A DNA stretch of 64,000 nucleotides from Hemileia vastatrix (GCA_030280995.1 JASXTE010000017.1:25432498-25496497); one strand, 5' to 3'. Positions 1 to 10,365 are shown, counted from the stretch's first letter. Made by a program: numbers and translations. The notes: generated from the letters alone by a model not told the origin.

Positions 1-1618
1 GGAGCAGTTGGCTGATCTGACAAAACAGCTGCACATTTTTGTTCAGGAGGCCAAGAAGGTTAATAAGGCACCTTCTCAGCGAAAAGATTTTTAAAGGAGG
101 GCTGGTAGGAGTGATCCTTGGGTTTGCTCTTATCGCAGTAGGAGGGGGCACAGGTCCAATGATTGTTGGGCACTAAACAGAGATGTGTCTGAAGGAAAAG
201 TGGAGTTTGATGGCAGGGTTTTTAAGTTCCCTGACGGTTCCTTTGTGAAGCCCAGTGAGGGGCAGGCTCCTGTTGATTTGGTCAGGAGAAGAGGTGGTCT
301 CAATCAAAGGAGGTCAAGGTTTGAGGAGATTCATGATCAGGGGAAGTCTTTTGTTAAGTTAGATGAGGACGTCAAGGGAATGGGGAAGGAGGTTAATAAG
401 GTCTCTTTCTCTACTTCCTTTGGTGGTTTGGAGTTGTATTCTTGTGGTGGACAGTGAAGTGGTGAATGCTTGGCTGGTGTTTATGATGTGGAAGCAGGAA
501 AGGTGGATAAGCCTAAGAGCAGTTCTCAGGCCCAACCAAAGCCAAATGCTTCAAAGGGTGATCCTAAGCTGAGTGCAGCTAGGAAGAGGTACAGCAACAA
601 GGAGCTGTACAAGATGCAGAAGGGTATGGCTGATATGGGCACCCCTAGTTTTTGCGCATTGGATATGAATGGTGATGCAATGCCAATGGAGGTGGATTCT
701 GACTCCGAGGAGGATGTCCCTTTGGCTTCATTTCCAAAGCCTGTTGGAGTCAGAGGTTCTGGTGAGGGATCTGATTTGGTTCCTTTTAATTGTAAATCTG
801 TTGGTGGTGCTGGTCCTCAAGAATCTTCAAGGACCAAGGTGGTGAAGCAAAGAGCTCACTTTGAGAGGCCAGTAGTGTCTGGTCAAGTTAATGTTATGGA
901 CTCTGTCCTTGAAAGGATGAACCAGGGTCAGGTTTCCCTATCTTATGGGGAATTGTATGCTATCAGTCCATGGTTGGCTGATAGGCAGAAGAAGTTGTTG
1001 ACCAGGAGAAGGGTTTCTTCTGGTGAGGTAGAATACATTTGTGATTCTGCTGAAAAGTTTGGTGAGGGGTTGGAAACTCATTTTTCTGCTCCTCTGGGAT
1101 ATGTCAATGTCACTCTGATTGGCAGGGAGGCAAGGGCATTGGTGGATTCAGGTTCTCAGATAAACCTGATTTCTTTGTTTGAGGCAACTCATATGGGCCT
1201 CCCCATAAAAACTGGTATTGGTGGAAATTTGAGAGGGATCGGTGGCCATGTCACTGAATTGGTTGGAACTTCAGAGTTTGTGAAGTTAGATGTTGGAGGA
1301 GCCTCAGGGAAGGTTCATTTTTACATTGCTAAAGGTAATGTAAAAGCAGTTTTGGGTGGGCCATTCTTGATGGATTTTCAGGCAAGAATAGGTTATCAAT
1401 TTTATTTGGGAATCAGTTTGGAGTTGACAGGTGAAGACAAAAGGAGGCTTCACATGAGGTTATCATCCCCTGGAGAGGATGTTTGGGAGACCAGGCCTGG
1501 TTTATCTTCAATGTGCCAGTGTAAGGATTGCTGCAGGAGAAGGAAAGAAGTGGGTGCTGCCTCTGGTTTTTTGGAGTGCGGCTCAGGCTCTATTGAGAGT
1601 CTGTCTTTTTTAGAGTAA
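1..1618 (+). pseudogene. A1 gag C-terminus and aspartic protease, broken
   Basis: One reading frame runs from position 2 to 1618 but is broken by TAA at 92-94 and TGA at 455-457. It starts inside gag. The zinc knuckle near 125-170 has lost its second Cys: A3 shows CSYCSRRGHKSNDC, here the equivalent is C-S-Y-R. A charged linker follows, with acidic stretches and the phrase PMEVDSDSEEDVPLASF. The retropepsin begins around 1085, with the active-site motif ALVDSGSQINLIS at about 1135-1175 and the flap/C-terminal motif GGPFLMDF at about 1357-1380. The product would bind genomic RNA and process the polyprotein. The Cys-rich tail after the protease (CQCKDCCRRRK, near 1513-1545) is unusual and I cannot assign it. 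Family assignment is firm; the 5' end lies outside the window. Confidence 0.85.
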
Positions 1619-1860
1619 TGAGGGCTGATCACCCTAGTGCTACAACCTCTCCCTGAGATGAGGAAATCCCAGGTTGCAGTAGGTCAGCTCCCTTGGAGAT
1701 ATACCAAGTGGATTTTCAACATTCTCTTTTTAATGTTTCTCTTCTCTGCAAGTATTCATCAAGTTTTTTATCAAGTCTCTGTTCTCTCTCAAAATTCTTA
1801 ATTATTTTTAATTCAAGTTCAAAGAAGAAGATTGGTTATATATCTTTATTGAAAGATATG

Positions 1861-2451
1861 CGGAAAAGTTTTGGGGTGGTGAGATTGGGGTCTAAAAGTA
1901 AGTCCTCCCAATTGTGCACCGCTAGGGTTTCTTCTACACCTTTCAAAAACATTACCTGGGCCACACCTGTGAGCATTGGGTAAACCCCTGGTTATTTTTG
2001 TAGGACAGAAGAAAAGTCAAGAAAAGAAGATAAAAATTTCAAGATAATTCATGAAAATCAAGAAAAAAATCTGAAGATAATGAAAAGAGAAGATGCAAAC
2101 TATTTTTGTGAAGATCGTCAAGATCTATTTTTGGGCCTCCAGCATGAGGTTAAACTGCAGAAAATTTTGAAGAAAGAAGATCATCAAGATCTATTTTTAG
2201 ACCTCCAGCATGAGGATAAACTGCGCAATTTTAGAAGATCTGATTCAGAAGATGAATCAAGATTTGAAGATTTGGAAGTCGGAAGTGAGGATGAAGATGT
2301 GGAATTGCGGAAAAGTTTTGGAGTGGTGGGATTGGGGTGTAAAAGTAAGTCCTCCCAATTGTGCACCGCTACGGTTTCTTCTACAACTTTCAAAAACATT
2401 ACCTTGGCCACGCATGTGAGCAATTGGGAAACCCTTGGTTTTTGTTCCAGG
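1861..2451 (+). repeat. Duplicated 140-bp block with intron-like boundaries
   Basis: Two copies (1861-2003 and 2311-2451) are about 90 percent identical. Each contains a 106-bp segment that starts GTAAGT and ends TAG or CAG (1898-2003 and 2345-2450), like a duplicated intron with about 37 bp of upstream exon. The second segment is open in the pol frame, so retention would still be coding. Between the copies, two 68-bp-spaced repeats carry hairpins with the TAAACT tail (2136-2156 and 2202-2222). The block lies in the gap between protease and reverse transcriptase; the matching part of A3 is deleted and B lacks it. Confidence 0.6.
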
Positions 2452-5400
2452 TCTGGTGGTGAAGATTTCCTGAAGATCCCTCAAGTTGAAGGTGGAGCGG
2501 CAAAGTATAAGAAGGTAGCGCAGAAGATTAGGCTTGTCAATGAGCCTATTCCTGTGGGTTTGAATCCGCCTTTGAAGAGACCTCCTTTGTCAAGAGATCC
2601 GTACTGTACTCCTTTGGTGAAGAATCCTCCAGAATTTGTAGAGACGGCTAGGATGACCGTGGAATGATTGAAAGTTGTTAATTTTGGTCCAGATGGGTGG
2701 TTGTCTGAGGAAGAAAAGAAGTTGTTGTTGCACGTTATTGTGCTAAGGGAAAAAGCGGTGGCATTTGTTGAGGAGGAAAGGGGTGTATTGAAGCACTCTT
2801 ATGGGGAAAATTACTTGATTCCTGTTGTTTGTCATGAACCTTGGCAAATCAAACCTATTCTGATTCCAGCCGCTATTCGAGAGGATTTTGTAGAGATTGT
2901 TAGGGAAAGAGTCAGGACTGGGTTATATGAACAATCAACATCCAGTTACTCAAGTCTGGCGTTCTGTGTAAAGAAGCAGAATGGAAAGTTGAGGGTGGTT
3001 CATGATCTTAGAGCCTTGAATAGAGTCACTATCAAGGACGCTGGTATGCAGCCAAGTGCAGAGGATTTTGTTGAAGCTTTTTCTGGAAGGGTGTGTTATT
3101 GTTTGGGTGATATTATGGTTGGTTTTGATGAGAGGGAACTACATATGAATTCAAGGCCTCTCACAACTTTTGAGACTCCTTTGGGAAGATTTCAGCTCAC
3201 TAGGTTGCCTCAAGGAGCAACTAATTCAGTGGCAGTTTATCAAGCACAGATGGCTTGGATTTTGCAGGATGAGGTTCCTACTCATGCTGGTATTTTTATT
3301 CATGATGGTGGAATTAAAGGACCATCCACTGATTATGGTAATGAGGTGTTATCGGAGAACCCTGGAGTAAGGAGGTTTGTGTGGGAATATGCAATAACTC
3401 TAGAGAGAGTGTTCTTTAGGATTGAAGAGGCTGGTTTGACCATTTCAGGGTCAAAACTCTGTTGTTGTGTTCCTGCTTTGGAAATTCTGGGTCATGTGGT
3501 ATGTAAAGAGGGAAGGATTATGGCGAAGAAGAAGATTAATAAAATTCAGTCATGGCCAAGGCCTAAAAATACTACTGAAGTCAGAGGATTTTTGGGTGTA
3601 TGTGTATATGTCAGGATTTTCATTAAGGATTTTTCTTTGTTGGCTTCACCTTTAAGGAGGTTGACCAGAAAAGATGCAGATTGGGAATGGACTGAAGAGT
3701 GTGAAGAGGCTTTTCAGAAGCTGAAAAAGGTTGTTGGTGAAGATATAATTCTTCACAAGTTAGATTATGGTGTTGGTGCTGGAAAGATTTATCTGGCAGT
3801 GGACTCAAGCTATATTGCTGCTGGTGCTGTTTTGTCTCAGGAGGATAAGACTGGGAGGGTCAGGCCAGTAAGGTATGAGTCTGTGGTGTTTAATGAGGTG
3901 GAATCTAGGTATTCTCAACCTAAGTTGGAATTGTGTGGCGTAGCTAAAATTTTAAAGAAGCTACAGACGGTTTTGTGGGGGCAGCATTTTGAGCTGCAGG
4001 TGGATGCAAAATCTTTGGTTCAGATGATCAATACACCTAGTCTTCCAAATGCTCCAATGACTAGGTGGGTGGCATTTATTCAACATTTTTCTTTCGACCT
4101 GGTACACAAACCAGGTAAAACTTTTACTATGCCTGATGGGTTATCAAGGAGGCCACCTGCAGATGAGGATTCTGATTCTGAAGAGTTTGACGAAGATGTT
4201 CCAGTGATTAGGGCCAGCACAAAGGGTGCTGAGGATTTTTCTTTCCTCCCCCATGAGGCTAAACTGGATGATTGTTCTGACCTCCCCCAAGAGGCTAAAC
4301 TGGCTGGATCTGATCATGATTCTGGTGATCAGGATGTTTTTGTTGATGAAGATGGAGTTGTTGTTTGGGACAGCTCAAAATTGAAAAAGGGTGTTTTTGT
4401 TAGTGAACTAGATTCTCACAAGGTTAAGTGGAAAGAGAAGGACGTGTCAAAATTTAAGGATTGGTGTCCTGGTTGGGCTGCTCAATTGGCTCATGTTCAC
4501 ACTGGTGATTTTGATGACAGAGTTGTACCCTTGGATGTTGTTTTGTTGGATTTTGAAGATGAGACGTGGGGTCAGTTTGGGTTTTATTTTATTTTGGTGG
4601 AATATCTGTTGACCTTGGAGAGGCCAGATAGTTGTGATGATGATACTTGGTTGGCAATCAAGAAGAAGAGTCCTGAATTTTATGTGTCAGGAAGGCGGTT
4701 GATGAGAAGGAGACATCCTAATCCTCAAGTGGTGGTGACTCAGAAGAAGGGTCAAGAATTGGTTTTGAAGTCTTTGCATGAAGACCTTGGGCATAGAGGC
4801 TTTGGGGAGACTTATAGAAGAGTAGCAGACAGATTTTGGTGGCCGGGTATGAAGTTGGCTGTGCAGGGTTGGGTTCAATCTTGTGAAGAATGTCAAAGAA
4901 GAAGTCACTTGAAACCTAAAGAGATGGGCGGTGCTACTGGTGAATCAACTGTTTTTGGAAGGGTCAGTCTGGATGCTGTCCATATTAAAGAGGGCAGGTA
5001 TAAATACTTGATTGTTTCTAGGGATGATTTGTCTGGCTGGGTTGAGGCAGTGCCTCTGGTTAATTTGACTGCCAAGAATGTGGCAGAGTTTTTGAAGAAG
5101 GAGTGGATTTATAGGTATGGGTTGATGAAGTTGGTGACTGTTGATGGTGGGCCAGAGTTTGGTGCCGAATTTAAGGAAGCTGTGGCTAGTGTTGGTTCTA
5201 GGGTTAGAGTGGCTACACCGTATTATCCTGAAGCTGAAGGCATGGTTGAAAGAGGCCATCAAGTTATCAAGAATGCTTTGGTGAAGATGTGTGGAGATAG
5301 TGCCAAAAAGTGAAGGCATTATTTACCCTTGGTTTTATTTGCTGATAGGGTCACTGTGAAGAGGACAACTGGCTATTCTCCTTATGAGCTAATGTTTGGT

Positions 5401-5838
5401 CAAAAAGCCGTTCTACCAGTGGAATTGGAAGCTGTCTCTTATCTTGGAATTGATTGGGATGATGTGCACTAAACAGAAGATTTGCTCTGTACCAGGATGC
5501 AACAGTTGGAATGTAGAGAGGAATGTCAAGAGAAGGCATACTCTAGAATGATGAAGATTAGGAATCAATCAGTCAGATACTGGGACAAGAAGTTAGCTCA
5601 TAGACTCAGGAATCCCTTGAAACCTGGTTGTTTGGTTTTGGTGTATAATAGAAGTTTGGAGAGTCAGTGGGGCAAAATTTTTGCTGACAGATGGAATGGA
5701 CCTTACAGAGTCAGGTCTCAGGCGTCTGGATGTTCTTATGTTTTGGAAGAGTTGGATGGTGCAGTCTTGAAAAAGAGGGTGGCTGCAGACCAAGTGAAGA
5801 GGCTTTATCCCAGAGGCACTAGGCATGAAGAAAATTGA
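2080..5838 (+). pseudogene. A1 pol: reverse transcriptase, RNase H, integrase, broken
   Basis: One frame covers the whole stretch, with stops at 2665-2667 (TGA, where B has Arg), 5311-5313 (TGA for Trp) and 5470-5472 (TAA). The RT core runs from about 2840 to 3560. It has the phrase LRVVHDLRALNRVTIKDAG and a catalytic loop that reads F-I-H-D-G-G (His codon 3301-3303), where B keeps F-I-D-D; loss of the first catalytic Asp would inactivate polymerization. RNase H follows (about 3790-4135, starting LAVDSS). The integrase has an HHCC finger (H-E-D-L-G-H and C-E-E-C, about 4770-4900) and the core triad in SLDAVHI, VDGGPEF and AEGMVERGH (4970-5260). The pol frame is -1 relative to gag-protease. 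No chromodomain is seen. The acidic linker between RNase H and integrase carries two TAAACT hairpins (4245, 4281). Confidence 0.9.
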
Positions 5839-5930
5839 CTCCGCAATGAGGATAAACTACGGACCATTATTTATTTTTGGTTTTTTTGTGGTGATGCTAT
5901 GCATCTGTTTGTTGGAAACTTTTGTTAGAA

Positions 5931-6367
5931 GGTACCCATGGGTGGGGCTTCTAGATTTGATCTTGGCAAGTGTAGGGGTGACTGATGGGCTGGCTGCTCT
6001 ATCAAAAGTTACCCCAGATTGTCTGTTTCCAACCCTTTCTCTTAATTTTGTTGAATCCTAGTATTGGTTTATTTTCACAGGTTTTAGTCCTCTATGACTT
6101 TAAACTAGTAATTCCTTTGGTTTTCAAGTGCCAGACTCTTCACTCTTATTGGTTTGGGTTTTTTGTGTTGAATGTTGTGTTTTTGTTAATAGGTACCCAG
6201 GGGGGGCTTCTAGATTTTATTTTGGCAAGTATGGGGGTAACTGATGAGCTGGATGCTCTAAAGAACAGTTACCCCAGAATTTCTGTCTCAAGTCTTTTGT
6301 TTTTCCTAGTTGAATTCTAGTTCTGTTGTTTATTATTCAGGTTTTAAGTCCGCTATGACTTTAAACT
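5931..6367 (+). repeat. Tandem pair of 260-bp units with covarying long hairpin
   Basis: Unit 1 starts at 5931 and unit 2 at 6192, both with GGTACCCA; a third, diverged copy starts near 9377. Each has a hairpin with a conserved loop (begins ATGRGCTGG): stems 5975-5983/6007-6015 (9 bp, one G.T), 6234-6243/6266-6275 (10 bp, perfect) and 9422-9430/9452-9460 (9 bp, perfect). Each unit ends with a small hairpin AGTC/GACT plus tail TTAAACT (6086 and 6347). The units lie just downstream of the A1 pol stop. No protein is predicted here. Confidence 0.7.
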
Positions 6368-6414
6368 GGTTTAAGACTGGCTTCTTTATCTTTGGTTCTT
6401 TCAGATTGGTGGTG

Positions 6415-6470
6415 GATCACTGGTGGTCTCCCATCATTTTTACTTATTGGAGGGAGCCCACCCAGTGATC
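6415..6470 (+). repeat. Near-perfect 18-bp-arm hairpin
   Basis: The arms 6415-6432 (GATCACTGGTGGTCTCCC) and 6452-6470 are reverse complements except for one inserted base and one mismatch, with a 19-nt AT-rich loop. It lies between the 260-bp units and the next repeat pair in the A1 3' region. It could be a structured RNA element or the trace of a small inverted repeat. No function can be read from the sequence. Confidence 0.6.
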
Positions 6471-6648
6471 ATTTCTATGGACCGGACTTTCCCTTATTGG
6501 ATCATCTATGGAGCTGGACCTTCTTTGATTTTGCAGTTATGTTTTTGCTAGATAGTAGTTTTAGATTATTTTCTTTTTTTCTCTTTTTTTCTTTTAAATT
6601 TTTTATGGGGGTTGTTTAAAATTATAAAATCAAAAATATAGGGTGTTA

Positions 6649-6912
6649 CCACATCAGGGTCACCTGGATGTGGGCAAGAATTGGTCGGGAAAGGCTCATC
6701 AATTGGCCTGGCAATGCTATTTTATTTTTATTTATTATTTATTTCATGTGTTTCTGTGTTTCATTATTTTTATTATCTTCTGAATTTCTAAATTTTTTGA
6801 ATTTTGTTTTCTGTTAATCATTTAAAAGATTTAATTGTGTATCCACATCAAGGTGCACTTGGATGTGGGTAAGGTATCAGGGGATCAGCTCATCAATTGG
6901 CTGGGGGATACC
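6649..6912 (+). repeat. Two copies of a double-hairpin unit, stems covarying
   Basis: Copy 1 (6649-6715) and copy 2 (6843-6912) are 194 bp apart, separated by T-rich DNA. Each has a first hairpin with arms CCACATC/GATGTGG and an inner stem AGG/CCT or AAG/CTT. A second hairpin has the invariant loop TCATCAATTG closed by AGGC/GCCT (6692-6709) or CAGC/GCTG (6886-6903). An outer stem is ATTG/CAAT in copy 1 and GGTATC/GATACC in copy 2. The pairing is kept although the stem bases differ. No coding potential is seen. Confidence 0.65.
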
Positions 6913-7065
6913 ATTTGTATTATTTTTTATATTTTATTTTATTTCATTTATTTTATTTCATTTATTTTATTTCATTTCATTTTAGTTATGAACTTTTAAT
7001 TTTAGTATATTATTAGATACAAAGCAAAAAAAAAAAAAAATCTGAAATTATTTTTATTAATTGTT
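6913..7065. repeat. T-rich low-complexity stretch
   Basis: Runs of TTTTATTTCA repeats and a poly-A run near 7027-7040. I see no gene or site here. Confidence 0.6.
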
Positions 7066-8920
7066 TTATATTATTATTATGTTTATAATCTTTTTGCAGG
7101 AGCTCATTGTCTGGATGATGAAGCTTCTGGAGGCTGGTCTGGATTGTGATGACGTTTTTGTTTTTTTGTTGGGATTGTGGGAAGCACTGTGTTCTTTGAA
7201 ATGCATCCTGCTGGAGAGATTATAGGGATTGTAATGATCAGAGATTGTATTAGAGGGAAGTTCAGAGGAGGAAGAAGAAGAGGCAGGAATGGAGTGCTGG
7301 AGGGTGTGTTTAATGATCCTAGACATTTTCCAGTGGTCGTCCAGTAGGCGCTTTCTCAGGGATTTTTCAAAGTCATTCAAGGGTCCATGGAGGTCAAAGG
7401 CTTTTAGCATGTTGGAACACATGGTGCTTAGGTGTTTCTTCATATCTCCATTATCCAGGGTCAAAGAAGTTTCAAGAGTTTGGCCAACTCCAATAATAGA
7501 TTCAGGAGGAGGGGTGCCAATAAGACAAGAAGAATTGGATCAGTAATTATTTTTGTTGAAGGAATGGAATAATTAATTTGGTACTTACAGATTGGAAGTT
7601 CATCAAATCTGTAAGCAGCTGGGATTTGGATCTCTGACGATTTTGCAATGGTCATAGTGGGTGGATCAACTAGGGAAAGATATGGATTCTCATGGTCTTC
7701 CTCTGAAGGATCCTGAGAAGGTGAACTGGGATTCTGAGGTTCCTGGGGCCTAGTTGGAGCAGTGAGATTGTGGTTGTTGTTTTGGTTGTTATTTCTGTTG
7801 GATTCAGCTGGAGGAGGTGGTGGTGATGGAGTACCAGGGTTGTTAAAGGATGGAGCAGGAGAGGGGGATTTGGAAGCAGACTGCTCTCTTCTGGATGGAG
7901 AATTTGAAGAGATGGAACTGTCAGAAGAGTAGTTGGCTGACAGAGGAGAGGTGTAGTTTCTTTGTCTCAGTTGGGGACAAAGTTGTTGTTGTGGAGCAGT
8001 GTGTGGTGTTCTGGTTTCTTCTTGGGGTTCTCTGGCAGCTCTCTTAGAAATCTGGGAAATATTGGTGATTTTGGATTTTGGAAGGGTGGATTGCATAGCT
8101 CTTGGAGCAGTAGGAGGTAGTTGGGTTGAGTTGTTATTGTTGTCTGGATGAATTCGGCTATTTTCTGGCCGTTTTTAGAGGTTTTGGCCCTGATTTTCCC
8201 TGTTTGGTGAGGCGGGCGGGCCGCCTGGACGCGGTCTAGAAGCCTGGGAGTTGATTTTGAAGCTTTCACTACACAATATAGGGGGTGGACTTGCTAGAAA
8301 GTCCTCAACCTGAACTCAGATGGAACTCAGATGGAACTCAGACTGAACTCATACTGAACCCATACTGAACTCTACTTGAACACCCACCTAAAACTGTTCT
8401 GCTGAGTGGTGTTCATCCCTGATTGAATGGTTCCTTTATCAATAGCTCAATGTGTGTTCAATCTATGGTGAGTTTGGGTCCAAGGTTGCGGACTTGCTAG
8501 CAAGTCCGCCCCCCATGTTGTGTGGTGTTTTGGAGCCAATTTGGCAGAGATAAAAGCAGTTTCTTGTGAGGCTAAGGCTGGTCTTTTGGGAAGAGTGCGG
8601 GAAGCTGAGCTTCTGGATCTTCTGGAAGGAGCAGAAGATAGAGAGGAAGAGGAAGGACCAAGCTCTGGAGATCTGGTAGGGGATCTGGAGATTTATTTGT
8701 GAGAAGGAGAAGGCGGAGGAATAGGGTAGTTGGAATCTCTGTCACATCTTTTCTTTTTGGAATAACAAGAGTCACAAGCCCTGTTGTAGAATTTGGATTC
8801 AGGATTTGGAAGAGTGAATGTGCAAGGCCTGCACATGTGGATGCACTGTTTGCAGGCATAGTCCTTGGGAGCAGTGAAGCAAGGGAGAGTAGAAGGGTTA
8901 ACATCAGGAGATCCAGCCAT
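7066..8920 (-). pseudogene. Antisense Cys-rich (Zn2Cys6-like) gene 2 of A1, split by a MITE
   Basis: On the strand opposite to pol, a frame starts with ATG at 8920 (MAGSPDVNPSTLPCF). It encodes C-K-Q-C-x6-C, a 15-residue spacer and C-D-S-C-x6-C with KKKR before the last Cys. A TAA follows at 8695-8693, then Ser/Pro/Arg-rich sequence to 8528, where a 261-bp MITE (8267-8527) is inserted. The frame resumes with a long Ser/Pro/Asn/Gln-rich region (8096-7570), a probable intron starting GTAAGT near 7590-7585, and a C-terminal helical segment (about 7470-7300; the motif DMKKHLSTMCSNMLKAFD). It is the distal of two such antisense genes between the A1 pol and 3' LTR. The Cys spacing suggests a zinc-binding, possibly nucleic-acid-binding protein; function is inferred only. 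Nonsense codon and insertion make it a pseudogene. Confidence 0.7.
8267..8527. mobile_element. CACTA-like MITE, 261 bp, copy 1
   Basis: Terminal inverted repeats of about 38 bp start CACTAC on the left and CACCAC on the right, and TTT flanks both sides (8264-8266 and 8528-8530). The right terminus carries the perfect 18-bp palindrome GGACTTGCTAGCAAGTCC; the left has one change in it. Subterminal sequence holds degenerate direct repeats of GAACTCAGAT type. A 3-bp duplication and CACTA ends fit the CACTA (EnSpm/CMC) superfamily. It is inserted in the antisense Cys-rich gene. A second copy at 57725-57985 differs at about 8 positions. There is no coding sequence, so it must move in trans. Confidence 0.85.
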
Positions 8921-9071
8921 GACCTGTGGTGAGAAAAGATGATGAAAAGGGATAGGAGGAGATTTTTGTCAGTGATAGGTAGATGATGAAGTGAAGGTGG
9001 AAGTTCAGCAGGTTGGCTGTAGAGGTGTGCTGCATGAAATTGGCTGCGTCCATTTTATGCAAAATTCTGTC

Positions 9072-9606
9072 AGTCCATCAAGACTCTAAACTGAAAAAGC
9101 TATGGTATCAAGTCAGTCCATCAAGACTCTAAACTGAAAAATCCTGGTATCAAGATCAGTCCATCAAGACTTTAAACTGAAATATGGTTTCTGTTAGTCC
9201 TCCAAGACTTTAAACTGGCTGGTTTCAAGATTTTATCAAGAAGTAGTCCATCAAGACTTTAAACTGAACACTGTGTTAGTCCCCCAAGACTTTGAACTGA
9301 GGATTTTAAGTCCCCAAAGACTATAAACTGAGGGAAAATTTTTTGTTGTTGGAGTTGGTTTGAAAGATTGGTGGAGGGTATCCACAGGGGGAGCCTCCGA
9401 ATTTAACAAAGGCAAGTTTGCGGGTAATTGATGGGCTGGCAGTTCTATTCACAATTACCCCAGAATATTAGTTTTTTCTCTGTGTCTTAATGTGGTTGAT
9501 CTCTGGTTCTGGGTTTATGATTTAGGTTTTTTGAGTCCCCCAAGACTTTAAACTGAGGGTTTTTGAGTCACCCAAGACTATAAAATGAGGGTGGTCCCCC
9601 AAGACT
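9072..9606 (+). repeat. Array of ten AGTC/GACT hairpins with TAAACT tail
   Basis: Hairpins start at 9072, 9115, 9158, 9196, 9245, 9278, 9309, 9534, 9566 and 9593. Each is AGTC (GGTC once), a 6-nt loop of type CATCAA, CTCCAA or CCCCAA, then GACT, then TTAAACTG or a close variant. Spacing is 27-49 bp. Between 9377 and 9460 lies the third copy of the 260-bp unit hairpin. The array lies between the two antisense Cys-rich genes, so it may serve as regulatory DNA or a structured transcript. It is not a CRISPR: the repeats are short, the spacers uneven and partly related. Confidence 0.75.
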
Positions 9607-9675
9607 TAAAACTGAGGGTTGTTTGTGGTTACATCCTATAGAGGGTGCGGTCAATTTTTCTTTTCTGAATCAAAC

Positions 9676-10317
9676 TCAAGGACTAGTGGAATTACAGAGG
9701 GAATAAAGAGATGAAATGAAGTGTTCAGAATTAGCCTTGAACTGGTGAATGAGGTGTCTTCTGTTCTCAATGTCCTGTGGATCTCTAGCAGGAGTGGATT
9801 GGAAGTAGTGAAGCAGAAGTTGTTTCTGTTGAGATTTGTGTTGTTGGAACTTGGCCTTGATAGTGGGCAAGTGCCTTGGTGTTGGTGGTGCAATGGATCC
9901 TACATTGTTATCATCACTATCAGAAGAGGAAGTAACTGAGAAGTCATCAGTTTTAAAGTTGAAGGAAGGAATGAATGTTCTTTACCATCAGATGGACCAG
10001 GGATGGGGGAACTAGTTGTTTTATGGGTTGTGGCAATCTTCTGGGAAGGGTGGAGCTTTTTTGATTAGTCTGGGTATCAGGATGGATGGCCTAGATCTTT
10101 TGGTGCTGGCAGAAGAAGGACCAGGTTGAGGTGGAGGTGAATCTGTTGTGAAAGAAAGTGGACCAGGTCTGTGGCAGGTCTTCTTTCTGGAGTGGCAGAC
10201 ATTGCAGGACATTTTGTATGGATGGACAGGTGGTGTCATGGCGCAGATTAAATTATTGTCGATGCAGTATTGGCAGGGGCCCATTTCATAGGCAGATTTG
10301 GGAAGGAGGTTCAACAT
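9676..10317 (-). pseudogene. Antisense Cys-rich (Zn2Cys6-like) gene 1 of A1
   Basis: An open frame on the minus strand starts upstream of 10317; the ATG at 10317 (MLNLLPKSAYEMGPC) is my choice because the Cys cluster follows soon. It encodes C-Q-Y-C-x6-C, a 12-residue spacer and C-N-V-C-x6-C with RKK before the last Cys, then a Ser/Pro-rich stretch to 10021. Downstream, in another frame, 9957-9676 encodes an acidic Ser/Asp run and a helical, Gln-rich C-terminus (phrase PTIKAKFQQHKSQQKQLLLH). The two parts are probably exons joined across 10020-9960, but I cannot place the splice sites. The start lies 37 bp inside the purine tract that precedes the 3' LTR, so an antisense promoter in the LTR is likely. 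The counterpart in B is at 23409-24473. Confidence 0.65.
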
Positions 10318-10353
10318 GGTGGTTGGATGAAGAAAGAATGCGTAAATTCTCAA

Positions 10354-10365
10354 TTGGAGGGAGGA
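10354..10365 (+). other. Polypurine tract of A1
   Basis: The stretch ends GGAGGGAGGA and directly precedes the LTR start TGTGGTC at 10366. The same arrangement precedes the B 3' LTR. It is the expected plus-strand primer site. Confidence 0.75.

Noticed and set aside
5825..6619. Several hydrophobic plus-strand frames that look like membrane proteins
   Set aside because: T-rich DNA gives Phe/Leu/Val-rich frames by chance; they overlap the hairpin repeats and have no homology that I can see.
9072..9606. CRISPR-like array
   Set aside because: Repeats are about 22 bp, degenerate and unevenly spaced, and the genome is clearly eukaryotic.
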